Of a DNA stretch of 64,000 nucleotides, positions 52,153 through 64,000 are shown in pieces (position 1 is the stretch's first letter; each line of letters opens with the position of its first letter). The translations under genes and the position numbers were made by a program. The stretch is from Latrodectus hesperus (lineage: Eukaryota; Arthropoda; Arachnida; Araneae; Theridiidae): assembly GCA_037975125.1 (NCBI GenBank), contig CM075852.1:20698025-20762024 (forward strand), written 5' to 3'. Below the pieces are notes generated by a model that saw only the letters and a list, made by a program, of their open reading frames with translations, made no database searches and was not told where the DNA came from.

Positions 52153-55100
52153 TTATCCTACAGTTAATTTCACGCTGATTATTAAACAATATAAAAACTT
52201 TTAATAAATACCCTCATACACTTTAATTGTTGTTATCTTGTGGCAATATTGGGTGCGCTGTTTCAATTTTCCACTGAACCATAATTTGGTGTAGAGTCCT
52301 CAGTACATACATGCAATAGGTACCCGTTCAGAGGGTAGGTAACCATTCTCAAGCCATTCATACAAGGAAAGGAAAAGACAGGAGAGAGAGAAAATACATC
52401 AATGCCCGAAATGGGATTTGAACCCATAACCTCCCTATCCGCAGTCAGGAACGGTGACTACTAGACAGAGTGGGCGCCAACGTTCTACTTAGAAAATATT
52501 TTTAAAATAAAAACTTATGTATTCTTATCAAAATGTTTTTACTTTCGGCTTCGAAATCTATATAAAAAATAGATTTTTGAAAAACTTCATTAAGCAAAAA
52601 TGCAAACTTAAATAAATTAATGACTAAAATAGGATTCAATATAGCTGTAAACTATAAACATAAATCCAGAATATTTATATTAAGTGTAAAAAGCTTTGTA
52701 ATCACTAATATTCATTATTTATAGACAAGTATGACCTAAATATTTTGTTTAGGTTTGTTCGTTAATAAGAAATTATTTCTTTATTAAAATGATATTATAT
52801 AGAAAGTCTACATTGAAAGCTGTATAGTTTACCTGATGTACATTTCTGTCTGTGGCTGAAACTAAAACTTATCGCATTAGTTTCAACAATTATTTCAAAA
52901 CTTTTTGAAAAGAATACGATTACAAAGAGAATCTTGACAAACTTCTCTTTTCTAAAGTCTTTTGATCTTACTTCAAAGAAAATTTCCTCGGCTTTCTCTT
53001 CCTTCACTAACATTGTATTTTCTAAGTTTAGAAGTCAGGAATGAAGTTGAGTGATACTTGCTTAGAAACAAAAGGGGAAAAAATGAAGAAATTTCATTTG
53101 TATTTTTCCTTCAAATAAAAGGAGAATCCGGAAAAGTATTGACTTTATTTAGAAAATAACAAGGAATTCCACGGAGAATTTATCAATGAATCAACTTTTA
53201 CCAGATATAAATAAATTTTTAAAAGAATGATTTCCATTATTTTATATCAGAAATTTTGTTTTAAAAAATAAGAAAAAATAAGACAAACAGAAGAAACATG
53301 ATAAAAAAGTGAAAGAAGAAATTTAAAACTAAGTTAGAAACCACGCGTATTTTTTTCTTTTTTTAATAACTTTTTAAAATGTATGATAATCATAGGGTTT
53401 GCACTGTAAGACTTGAAAAATAATTGGAAGAATGTTTTTATTTGCATGATTTAAAGAAAAAGACTTGAAAAACATTGTTTTTATAATTTTAGAAAAAAAT
53501 AATTAAAACATTTTGATTTAAGAAATGTGCATAACTGGTTTAAGTATGAATTTAAGATTGAAATAATATATTCAATATTAGTTACTGATTGTTTTTCATC
53601 AAAAGCATATTTCACCTTTTTTTCTTCTCAACAAGATAAAATCTTGATTTGCTGATAGGAATGATAATTTTTGTTGTATTTCTTATGTATACTATCTTAA
53701 ATGAAGGTTTTTCCAGTTTCTCTAAAAATGTTATCGTTCACTGAAGGCATAGATGAATTTAATATGTGAACATAAAATATTTTTTCATCCAATGGCGGGC
53801 ACACAAGGGTGACTGAACCCTATGCCACAACAAGGCCAGAAACTGCTACTCATTTATCGTTACCCAGCGATCTCCTGTGAACCAAGTCACGGAGACGAGT
53901 AGCGTTACCCGCGCCATACCACCACAAACCCGTTTTATAGGGCGGGTCACATTCATACAACATCACAGAAGAAAGGACAGAGAAGGAAAGAAACATCCAT
54001 GCCCGAACCGGGATGCGAACCCGGGACCAACAACTCGGGAGTCGGGAACGCTAACCACTCAGCCAATCGGTCGGCGAACATAAAATGTAAAAAATATTTA
54101 TTATATTGCGAAAAAATTGAGGTGCAATATAGATTGTTGTATGGTTAAAATTGTATTTCTAATACTTAATGATAATTTTATGTTGACGAAAAACTTATGA
54201 AAATAATAAATTTTAATCTTAATTTGGAATCAAACTTTCTGTTTCCTCATAACAGAACGAGAAAAAGACAAGCATTTTGAATTAATAGTCATTTCTAAAG
54301 TGTAATTAAATCTTGATTCATAAAGGGACACTTGATTGCATTTCAAAATTATGTATCAACGAAGTAAAAACGTCGTTTTTAACTTACATGAACAACATTT
54401 AAACAAATAAAGCTGTATATTTCAATAAAAATAGTTATTTTAAGTAAAATTATACTTATCATGGATAACATTGAGTAATTTTAAGAAAGAGTTACGAATT
54501 CGAGGATAATTATTGCAAATGAAATATATATTAAATCCTCTAACATTTTAAAATACTGCTTTTTATCATTGCATTTTGAAACACTGAATGTTTTTCATAA
54601 TGCTGCAGATACTCTATAGACTAACTTTCACTGCATTTTCTTTCAAATTTAATAATAAACGTTTCAATATTGAGAAAACAAGTGCAAAAAAATGAGTTAC
54701 TTAATTATTTAATTCGCTGTTTACAACTCTTCCATGAATGCAACAAAAACTATTCAATTGTCACAGATTAATCACAAAAGGAAAAATATATTAATAAAAA
54801 TATCAATAACCAAAATTAAGTTTTTACTTTAAGTTATTTTTAAAACAATGCGTTGTCACTTTAAATAAATTATTAATTGAAGTGATTTCCTTCAAAATTC
54901 ATATGAAATAAAATGGTAACTTTTAAAAGATGTAAAATAAGAAATACATGAAATCATTTTAAGAAATTTAAAATTACTTTTTTTAACGACTGCGAGCACA
55001 CTGGGTGACGGACCTTTAGCCAAAACATGGCCGTAAACTGCTACTTATTTATTGTTACCCGGTGGTCACCTGTCAACCACGTCACGAAGGCCGTCACTCC

Positions 55101-55272
55101 CACAACAAACCCGTTAATTGGGTGTTCCACATTTATTTATCATGAGACAGATAGAAAGAAACATCTATGTCCAAATGTCCAAATCAAGATTTAAACCTAG
55201 GACCAACAGTGTAGAAATCAGGAAGTCAGGAAAGCTTAACACTCAAACAACGGCGCCAGCACAATATAAATA

Positions 55273-55303
<31 letters not shown>

Positions 55304-58070
55304 ATATATATATATATATTTGTGGAAGTAGTAAATTTAGCAGCAGAATATTTAACTATTTTGCATACAGTACTTTTTGATTAAAGTTAAAAATTATAAA
55401 TTTTTATGAATATATTTCGAGGATTATATACATGCATTTTTCTTCTCAATGATTTTAATTCTAGAATGGGAGTAAGAAGATAAGGAAATCAATGGTTAAA
55501 TTTTGCATTTATCTAAATGTATGAGTAATAATACTGATCTCTCAATGTTGTGGGTAATCTACAAAGATAAGACAATATTTTTTGATGAAATTTCGATATT
55601 TGTAGTTCATGCTATAGAATGTCATGCTGACATTTGTGTTACTCGCGTCTTTCTCAATTTTGCATAACTTATAAATATTTAATATCATTTGCATATTGCT
55701 AAGTCAAATATTGTATTATATTATCAGAAAATAATACATTTAACAACTATCGTATCATTTTTCATTATTATTTCTAATCTTTTGTATTAAAAAATCACAC
55801 TTTTTTGGTCGAAAAGATTTATATATTTGGTACTTATGTGTAAGCCAAGTGACCGTTTTTGTGAAAAGTAATATGGTCGAATATTGCAATTTAAAATGAG
55901 TGTTGATTACATATTTTTTATATATTTTAATATATTTAAGCTAATATTTCCTATTTATTTTTAACGCAAGCATGTTTTAAAAATTTAAGTATAGAAGGAT
56001 GGAATTTCAATTAAAAATAAAATGTAAATCCATGTATTTCATTAATATAAAATAAGTGCTCTGTTTTTTTCTGTTTTCAAAAACAGCTGATTAAAATTTA
56101 CAACATTTGTTGATATATTTTTTGATAAAAATTATCAACGAGTAAGTACTAAAAACTTTAATATATTTTTACCTTTTAACCAATCCTTTATCATTTTTCA
56201 AATATTTAAAAAATATTCATATTTTAACACATACTTAATATAATTGAACATTGTTTTCTCTCTCCCTCAAGGAATTATAAATTATGTGATAGAAATCTTT
56301 TTAAGGATTATTTTGCTTTCACAATTTAATATGAATATAAAAACATATCTCTGGTCTATGAATGGACACCAATTGTCATTTGAACCAAAAATTTTTATAA
56401 TCTCATCACTAATATGTATTTCATAACATAAATATTCACAATAAATGCATTTTATAATGTAATTCATGACAGATATTAAATATGAATAAACTTTAGTTTA
56501 ATTTGAGATTAAAATTTTATACGGCAAAATATGTAAAAATTGTAACACTATTTATTTATAAATATTATTTGTATTCATAGTATATAATGTTCACTTAAAC
56601 AATTTGAATTGAAAATGTTTCCCTTTTTATTATATAAATTCATCTTACATTTTACTTTTTATTATATATCTTCTTATGATTACAGCTCAAAGTATTGCAG
56701 AAACCTATTCATGCTTTGAATACAAAATATAGTATTTCAATCAATGAATACATACACAGCTTTAAAATGTTTCTGCTTTCTGCTTGGGTTACAAAGTTCA
56801 AGCCCAACGTGTGATAAATCAATAACGAATATAGAATATTTTGGTGAGCAAACTAAAACATTCTTAAAATCAAGGTCTTGTAAAAGATTTTGAAAATCTC
56901 ATATTTTTGGTCGCAAAAGGAATTCTAAATACTAAGCGCAATATTTTTTTCAAGAAAAATTTCAGCTTTAAAATGTCTTCTATAATATTATAATGCTTAC
57001 AGAAAAGTGGATTTCTAATGATGCAAATGCTTTAAAAGTGTTTTGCTTAATTATTTAAAAGATAAATGTTTATATCTGATGCATAAATATACTTACACAT
57101 ATGTTCATATTAAGTTTATTTTTTATAAATGCAATAAGACTTCTACATTGTTAATGTAGTATATATTTAGTGTTCACTAAATTATAGAAAAATGTATGTA
57201 TTAGAGAAAATGAAATCAAGGGAAATAATATATACGTATATATGATAAAATATTTGAAAGATAGATTTTTGAAATTCATTATAATTCTATATCTGTATCA
57301 TATATCACATATAACATATTTCTATACTTCATAATTAGTGATGTCATATCTATCTAAAATTCAGAATATGTGAAATGCAGTAATCAATTTTGAGCTTTAG
57401 CAAATGACATCATTGTACAAAAGTATGTAAAGCAACTAAAATTCCATTTTAAATTTATGAAAGAATGTTTCTTATATGATTCTATACTATAAAAATTATG
57501 TTAAAATATTTATTTAAATGATGAAAATCTAACATTTACTTCTGTCATGTTAATATGCGTGGTCGTTATATTGATAACAATGCATAATATTTTAAAGTAT
57601 TTTCATGAGAAACATTTAAATGAAAAAATTATATTTAATAACAGTCAATTTTTTAATTTTAAAAGTATTTTACGAATTGCAAATTTGAAACGTAATGATT
57701 ATTAAATAAATATGTTTCTTAGAAATAAATTTTAGTAAATATTGTCCATAATTTTTTATTAACACTTAAATTTTCAACAATAACTTTCAAAACTTTCCTT
57801 AACTTTAAGGGAGATTTATTGAAATTTTTTTACCGAGTTATAGAAATTACTTTCAGACAAACGCTAGAAACATATAAGAAAACAGTATGTATCTTTTGTT
57901 GTATGTTGCACTCCGCTTAAATATTTATACAAAATCCCTCAACTACTTTTATATTCAGAAAGTTTAATTTTAGGTCTTATGGAGCTATTTCTCATATTTT
58001 GCGAGATATTTAAGAATAGGCTTAAGGCGACAGTAATATTTTTAGTTTATTTAAATAATTATCAAGCGTC
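52153..58070 (+). repeat. Tandem array segment X, copy 3 (partly diverged)
   Basis: It matches the other X copies with no difference that I found up to 57821 (offset 12459 from copy 2). From 57822 to 58070 it shows about eleven substitutions and an 8-bp deletion, then leaves the repeat at the shared GCGTC and enters unique sequence instead of Y. Nested: old SINE A 52229-52478, SINE C 53768-54086, old SINE C 54986-55259. Confidence 0.95.
53768..54086 (-). mobile_element. SINE family C with TSD (X copy 3)
   Basis: Third identical copy of the SINE at 28851-29169, with GAACATAAAAT on both sides. Confidence 0.88.
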
Positions 58071-58498
58071 AACCTTTCTTCACAATTAATTATCGCTGTA
58101 GTTTCTAGAATATTCTAAGAACTATAAATGTATACACTTATTAAACATTCAATTTACAGATACTAAATTACAAAAGAAATAACAAAATGTAATAATTATG
58201 TGTTAGAAATCCTTTTCAAAAATGTATTTTAATTCAACGCCTTAAGCTGAATAGTTTAATTAATTGTTTTAGTGTTTATCCTAATTTAATAAAGATAAAA
58301 ATGCAATTTCAGTTCGGTGATTAAAAATGAAATGTGATATTAATTAAGTTTCTATCTATTGTATCGCATATTTCCTTGATTTATCTATTTAGCGGAACAT
58401 TTTTACATATGTTCATGATTGATTTTAAGAAACTTCAAATTTGAAGACAGCCATTCATTATCAAATACGTGAATTATTTACATTAAAAAATTAATTGA

Positions 58499-58957
58499 TC
58501 ATGCCAAACATTTTATTTTGATCCCAAATCTGATGAGAAACTCTATCATTCAAATACAAAATATACCCTTAAGTTTTCAATACATAAAAGACAGTATTAT
58601 GGTTCAGTTATAGCATGTGTTTTTTGCATTAATAACACAATAAATAATACAAGCATTCATTCTGTGAAGTTCCATGATGTTACAGTTTTCATAAAGTCTC
58701 CAGAAAACGCAATCAATAATTATTTTAAAAAAACGATAAAAGAAACTACACATTTTTTATTCATTCAACACCATGATGCTGGTAAATTAACTTTTTAGAC
58801 TAATGGAAAAGACTGTGAACAGTGTACTTCCATTAGTACAAAACAATTTAAGTTATTTAATAAAAATATCTTGAAATGTCTTAATCCACATGGTCAAATG
58901 CAGACGTATGATGGCACCTGTGTTTCTCATGCTTCCCGTAAAAGCTTCAAGTGTTAG
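58499..58957 (+). pseudogene. Decayed coding sequence, cysteine-containing, unrecognised
   Basis: One plus-strand frame is open for 99 codons from 58499, hits a single TAG at 58796-58798, then continues for 52 more codons to a TAG at 58955-58957. The translation looks protein-like on both sides of the stop: QYYGSVIACVFCINN and VTVFIKSPENAINNYFKK before it; GKDCEQCTSIS and TYDGTCVSHASRKSFKC after it. The C-terminal part has five cysteines. No start codon in a good context is evident and upstream DNA has stops, so the 5' end is missing, spliced or frameshifted. The TAG could alternatively be a splice acceptor (T-rich then TAG). I do not recognise the family. Confidence 0.4.
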
Positions 58958-59840
58958 TAAAAAATATTGTTAAGAGTTGGATCTTATGTAGTTTTTTTAT
59001 AAAAAAACACAATATAAAGTGTAGTTATTTGTTAAAATTACAATTATTCTTTGCTCAGATTAAATTTGATTCTCATATAAAAGAATGAATGTTAATAATT
59101 ATGTAATTTTCATTCTTCCTTAATTAATAATGTTAAAGTAGTTGATTATGCGCCGATTTTTAAATAAGTATTTGCAATGTCAGGTACAGATACAAAAATG
59201 ATTAAAGTAAAATGATAGTTTTTCACTTTTTCTGTTTATTTCGTCTAATCCTTGTTTCAAAAATATGTGATTTCTGTGATGCTTTTTATTTCACAGAAAA
59301 CGCTTGAAAAATATCTGTGTGTGGATCAGTTTCAAATACTATAAAACATTTGCTTAGTGTAACATCTGGATTTTAGTGAGTGATACGCCAAAATGGTTTC
59401 ATATTTTTACTTGTACAAAACATTTACAGTCTGTTGTGAGTGAATTTATATAAACATTTTTTTATATTAAAACCTTTGATTATTTATTGAATTCAGTGTT
59501 CATACTTTTTAAAACACATATTAATTTTTTAAACATATGCGTAACTTTGATATCAGATATTGCTTTGAATTCGTTTCCCCTCAGAGAAGATTTATAAAAT
59601 ATTAAAATCATTTTAGATAAGTAAAATATTATTTAATTATACTTACTATAACAGTTATCCAATTTTACGTGATTAAGATTTTAATTTTGGTCACATTTTC
59701 AACACAATTACATTTCTTAGAAATAGTATTTAGTAACTGTAATTGTTAAACAATTAAGAATACTTTTGACTATTTTGGTTTTGTAGTTATTAAGTTTGTG
59801 TATGTAAAATATCTAGAATACTATTATCCATTGTGTAAAT

Positions 59841-60050
59841 TCAAGGTCTCGCATGAAATTCCACGGTGAAGATTAAGATTTCCTTAAATGTAATGCTCAA
59901 TAAACAGAGCTTGCTGCTTACAGGAATATTCACGACAGTGTTCATTGAATAATCCGAAGTAGAATGAACTTTAGTAGGCAATAATACGCTTTTATTGGTA
60001 CAACAACGAGTGAACATTATGTTGCCAATGAATGTACTAATCGCGTCAAA
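59841..60050 (-). pseudogene. Possible decayed coding fragment
   Basis: The minus strand is open for 69 codons in a locally GC-richer segment. It includes FDAISTFIGNIMFTRCCTN and SDYSMNTVVNIPVSSKL and ends at TGA. Upstream is an acceptor-like TTTTTAACTTAATAG. Family unknown. It may belong with the neighbouring fragments at 58499 and 60662, but the strands differ. Confidence 0.22.
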
Positions 60051-60648
60051 CTATTAAGTTAAAAAGTACAAAGCATTGGGTTGTGTTTTATGAAATAATT
60101 CAGCGAAAATATGTGACTGAAGATATTTCATAATGTTTTTCCCTAATGAACATGTTTTCAATTGATTAATTAAAAGTTTTCTGATTAACATTAAACACAA
60201 GTTTTGAAAACATTAAATGGAATTTTTACGAAAAATAATGATTCGTTCACTAACTAATGTTTTTAATTTTTATTTTAAACAAAGGAAGATAATATAAATG
60301 TAAGTTAACTTAACTATGTTTACATCATATGTTAAATAAATTTTAATACGTTTTATTCAATGTTAAATGCATTCATTTCACGAAGGAAACATTGATGTCA
60401 AAATTCAAGCAATCTATGCTAATAGATTTTCATTTGTACTATCCGGTTGAAAATAAATGTATGGTAAAAAAGTTAGGCCATTTTTAGTTATAAGTTCAGC
60501 ATCAGTTTTGATAAAAATTCTTTTATATCTTTAACTTAAATTCCTTTTATATAAAGCTGCTCACTTCTTGACACATAATATTAATAAGGACGATAAAGCT
60601 TTACTCAAAGAAATTCTTCAAATCAAAATTATTCACTTCAACGCATTA

Positions 60649-60870
60649 TTACTTGCGGTAAAAAGAAATAACTGTAAAATTAATACTTAAATTTATTTTT
60701 TTGATTGTGAGCGCTTTTGAATATCGGAAGCTTATTGCAGCAACTTTGTAGGGCTTTAACCCTATCCAAATGAGAATGCTGCCTAAAGTAAATATATCTG
60801 AAATTGCTAATGAGCTACGGAATAACGTGAGCTGCTTTAATAAGTTTAAGGAATAAGTTTTAAATTCCAA
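60649..60870. other. Coding-looking patch, strand uncertain
   Basis: A minus frame of 73 codons (LFRSSLAISDIFTLGSILIW) overlaps a plus frame (60662-60856) interrupted by one TAG at 60749. The plus frame reads AFEYRKLIAATL, then FNPIQMRMLPKVNISEIANE and VSCFNKFKE. The plus reading has the more protein-like composition. Neither is recognised, and at most one can be real. Confidence 0.2.
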
Positions 60871-60945
60871 AATACCAATGATAGAGATGAGACTTACATT
60901 TAAATTTTTAATATTTAAAATATATTATTGATATGATTTTCTGGA

Positions 60946-60946
<1 letters not shown>

Positions 60947-60984
<38 letters not shown>
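60947..60984. repeat. (TA)n tract, left of transposon
   Basis: About 38 bp of TA repeats with one G, ending exactly at the transposon's left TIR. With the tract at 62916 it forms one interrupted microsatellite. Confidence 0.9.
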
Positions 60985-60986
<2 letters not shown>

Positions 60987-61276
60987 GTGTGATTATAAAA
61001 AAACTTTGCCAACATCTGCACTTCTAACGTCCATTCTATTTAACCGATCAAGATGATACTTCAAATATAGTTCTTTTGAGATATGCGCTCGAGATTCTGT
61101 GAATGGCAACACAGTGGCCCTCGCGGTTACAGTTATAGTGACAGAAACTCGAAATTTTCGAATGGCAACGCCTACTTTTTACCATCGCAAAATGTTCAGC
61201 ACATGCGAAAACTCTAAATAGCGCTGAAACGGTACCGATATGTCCGAAAACCGACGTGTTATACACATACAAACAG
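60985..61276 (+). repeat. Left terminal inverted repeat
   Basis: Matches the reverse complement of 62625-62915. Conserved blocks include CTTTGCCAACATCTGCA, GAGATATGCGCTCGAGATTC and CGCAAAATGTTCAGCACATG. Confidence 0.88.
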
Positions 61277-61368
61277 TTCTTCAAGGCGCACGGAGGAATA
61301 ATGCATACGACAGAGACAAGACACTGCTCAATGATGAGAACACATAGAGAAAAAAATCTTTATTAATT

Positions 61369-62447
61369 TCAAACATTTTCCACATGAGTGCCATCACAGG
61401 CAATTACGCATTGCATGCGGGAGACGGTGGACAATGTCGCTGCACGCAACATGGCACGAGGGATGTTTCCAATCTCACGCCGTATAGAATCCTTTAAGTC
61501 GACAATGTTTGAGGATTGCACAGATAAACTCTGGATTTGAGATAGCCCCAAAACCAGAAATCCATAGGCGTCAGATCTGGGGATCGCGCAGGCCACGGAA
61601 AAGGATAATAGCGTGAGATGATGCGATCACCAAAATGCTGATCCAGGAGCCTTTTAACTGACCTCGCTATATGTGGAGGTGCGCCATCTTGCATCCAAAC
61701 AATGTCATTGAGTGCATTCAGCCGACGCAACTCCGGTAAGACATAATTTTTCAGCATGGCTGCATACCGAGGGCCCGTTACATAACATGTTGCAGGGCCA
61801 GTCGGGGTCGTTTCCTCAAAGAAGAACGGGCCCAGAACAAATGTAGCTGTAATGCCGCACCACGCAGTCACTTTGGCGTCAAATAATGGTACTGGCGCCA
61901 CAGCATGAGGATTCGTCTCTCCCCAGTGCACACAATTCTTTGTGTTAATGCTGCCATTTAAGGTGAAATGCGCCTCGTCCGTCCATAGTATGCGAAGTGG
62001 CCAGTCGTTATCCGCATCATATCGTAACAAAAATGCATTTGCGAAGTCCAGACGTTGTTGTGGGTCACTCGGCTCCAACATCTGGATGCGCTGGAACCGA
62101 TAGGGAAACATGTGAAGTACCGAGCGCAAGAGCTTGCGGACCGTTGAGTTCGGAATATCCAACACGCGCGCTATGCCTCTTGCGGTTTCTGTGTGTCCTG
62201 CAGTCACTGTATGGTGCACTTCCATGACAACGTCCTCAGAAACAGTTGGCCGTCCGGAGCGCTGTTTGTCACAGGTGCAGCCTGTATCTTCGAATTTCCG
62301 CACTAAATCACGCAGAGCTTGCAGAGTACATGGGCCGCGTCGTTGTCGATGATTGCGGCGATACACACGCAAGTCTTCCGCAGCGTTCATTCCATTTTGG
62401 TAATAGAGTTTGATCAATTCACCGCGAACTTTCCTAGGAAGACTCAT
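61369..62447 (-). pseudogene. DD41D mariner-like transposase, one frameshift
   Basis: The ATG at 62445-62447 opens a 317-codon frame. N-terminal DNA-binding helices are predicted from the family (residues about 1-110, including LPRKVRGELIKLYYQNG and RPTVSEDVVMEVHHTV). The catalytic core follows: WTDEAHF (first Asp, near residue 155), WMQDGAPPH (second Asp, near 253) and WPARSPDLTPMDFW (third Asp, near 295). 41 residues separate the last two aspartates, matching the DD41D group of Tc1/mariner. The frame ends early near 61500, but the family-like C-terminus (DLKDSIRREIGNIPRAML) continues in another frame to a stop at 61369-61371. One lost base explains this, and full length would be about 358 residues. 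The enzyme cuts and pastes its element at TA sites in the nucleus. Confidence 0.9.
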
Positions 62448-62624
62448 ATCGTCGGCATGTGCGAGTTCCCGAATGACGACTTCGCATACCCGCTTGGTAT
62501 TTTATAGGTTTCCTACGCTGAATATCTGGCGACCGGCGTTCTGTGATTGGTTTCTTGACTCTGTCACATGCAAATTTATTACGTGCGCCCAGATCGTGTT
62601 TTATTGGCCGGTTTTCAGAACCCT

Positions 62625-62915
62625 TTTTTGTGTTTGCAGAACACATCCGTTTTTAGACATATCGGTACCGTTTCAATGCTATTTAGGGTTTTCGCATGTG
62701 CTGAACATTTTGCGATGGTAAAAAGTAGACGTTGCCATTCGAAAATTTCGATTTTCTGTCACTATAACTGTAACCGCGAGGGCCGCTGTGTTGCCATTCA
62801 CAGAATCTCGAGCGCATATCTCAAAAAAACTATATTTGAAATATCATCTTGATCGGTTAAAGTGAATGGACGCTAGAAATGCAGATGTTGGCAAAGTTAT
62901 TTTATAATCACCCTG
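62625..62915 (-). repeat. Right terminal inverted repeat
   Basis: Partner of 60985-61276. The plus-strand 94-codon frame across it mirrors a minus-strand frame in the left TIR; both are by-products of the inverted repeat. Confidence 0.88.
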
Positions 62916-62939
62916 TATATATATATATATATATATATT
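62916..62939. repeat. (TA)n tract, right of transposon
   Basis: About 24 bp of TA starting exactly at the right TIR. Confidence 0.9.
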
Positions 62940-63916
62940 GTACTTCTATTTCCAATAATGAGCATTAAAATTATATACTATCTGCTTTCTTTGTGTTTTC
63001 TGCATCGTATGTTGTAGAACAATTATTCATCTAAAGGAATATTGTTACACTGACACTATATTGATTTATAATACATACCTATGACTGAATGAATTGCTCT
63101 TCAATGTATTCTGTATCAACATAGATTTAGCGAAGAAAACTATTCATCAAACAATTTTATAAAAATTAGGAGTTTAGATTCGTCCATACCACATGATCAA
63201 TTTCTATAAAATCTTAGAAGAGGAATGCAAAAAAATTGTTTGTCAGTATATGCAGTTTACTATCGTTTTCTGTGTAAGAAGACCAAATCTTTTCATAATT
63301 TTTCAAAGTTAAAATATTAACAAGCATTTTTGAACATTCTGGAAACTTTGATAAATTCTTCTAAAATCTAACTTAAATTATGATTTTATCAGTAAAATCC
63401 CCCATATTGTATGTTAAATAAATTTATGTATTTGTTGTATGTTTTTTTTTTACATATTCTCTTGTTCTGTTGTACTGCAATAACTCAGGAAACTTGAAAT
63501 GCTACATCATTTTTTAACCTATATGCTGTTGAGATTTACTTTAAATACATAACTAATTATATTTTTATTGTTATAATATATTAAAACATTATTACACTCT
63601 AATAGCAAATCAAATTATAACAGATATAATTAAAATGCTTTTTTCGGAAAGTTAGTTCGTGTCAAATTGAAAATCAACTAAAACTTATTCGAGACAAGGA
63701 CATATTATTTTATTCAAAGAAAGTTTGGTGATAAAAATTATAAAATGTTTCTATCTAAGCCTGCATTTTTGTATAGTTTATTATAAATTTTAATTTAAAG
63801 GAAATAAGAACATTTATAAGCTTAAATAATAGAAGGGAAGAAATTGAAATTTGAAAAAGTTTTAGTTCAATGTTTCGTAAAAAATGTATTGGGTAATATT
63901 ATTACTTTATAGTAAG
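62940..63916. other. AT-rich non-coding DNA
   Basis: Nothing recognised. Confidence 0.5.

Positions 63917-64000
<84 letters not shown>
63917..64000. repeat. (TA)n microsatellite, runs off the window
   Basis: TA array of at least 84 bp, cut by the window end. Confidence 0.95.

Larger units (their letters stand above)
60985..62915 (-). mobile_element. Tc1/mariner-superfamily transposon (DD41D) with ~290-bp TIRs
   Basis: The outer ends are TAGTGTGATTATAAAA (left) and, as reverse complement of the right end, CAGGGTGATTATAAAA. The inverted repeats run to about 61276 on the left and from about 62625 on the right (roughly 290 bp, about 20 mismatches by eye). TA lies on both sides, as expected for this superfamily, within a (TA)n microsatellite. 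The interior encodes a single minus-strand transposase. Total length 1931 bp. Confidence 0.93.

Noticed and set aside
61048..61284. Two similar 78- and 94-residue frames in the two ends of the DD41D element
   Set aside because: Both come from the long TIRs read in opposite directions; similarity is due to the inverted repeat and not to a conserved protein.
61997..62507. Several plus-strand frames of 62-103 codons opposite the transposase
   Set aside because: Shadow frames of the minus-strand transposase gene.

Overview
This window looks like a non-coding stretch of an AT-rich eukaryotic genome, most likely an arthropod. A chelicerate such as a spider is my guess, from the tRNA-headed SINEs ending in (AAC)n, the many Tc1/mariner relics and the very long (TA)n tracts; this is inference. 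Nothing bacterial is present: there are no operons, ribosome binding sites or CRISPR arrays. I find no intact host gene. The only long coding sequence is a transposase, and most other open frames are chance frames, translated microsatellites or transposon fragments.

Layout. 1-9.5 kb: AT-rich background with one decayed unrecognised coding region (minus strand, 1.86-2.58 kb), a 45-bp perfect inverted repeat around a (TA)n tract (2.8-3.4 kb) and three SINEs, one of them a chimera of two SINE types with a perfect 12-bp target duplication (7.6-7.9 kb). 9.5-16.2 kb: a dead Tc1-like element (9.94-11.46 kb), a cluster of long (TA)n arrays and a SINE with a perfect 13-bp target duplication. 18.5-19.6 kb: a tandem satellite of about 174/184 bp. 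20.18-21.57 kb: a second Tc1-like element with clear TIRs and TA duplication. 23.5-25.5 kb: a SINE, a foldback element and another (TA)n array. 26.6-27.1 kb: a 92-bp minisatellite running into a 100-N gap.

27.2-58.1 kb is the dominant structure, a head-to-tail array X-Y-X-Y-X'. X is about 5.9 kb and Y about 6.5 kb, so the unit is about 12.46 kb. The only differences I found between copies are simple-repeat or homopolymer lengths, until the third X diverges abruptly at 57822. This is either a very recent tandem duplication or an assembly artefact next to the gap. A 30-bp piece of the 92-bp minisatellite sits near each X/Y junction.

58.1-61 kb holds several short, interrupted, coding-looking frames I cannot identify. 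60,985-62,915 is a nearly intact Tc1/mariner-superfamily transposon with about 290-bp TIRs and a transposase whose last two catalytic residues are separated by 41 residues (DD41D). It sits inside a (TA)n microsatellite and its transposase is broken only by one frameshift near the C-terminus. The window ends in another (TA)n tract.
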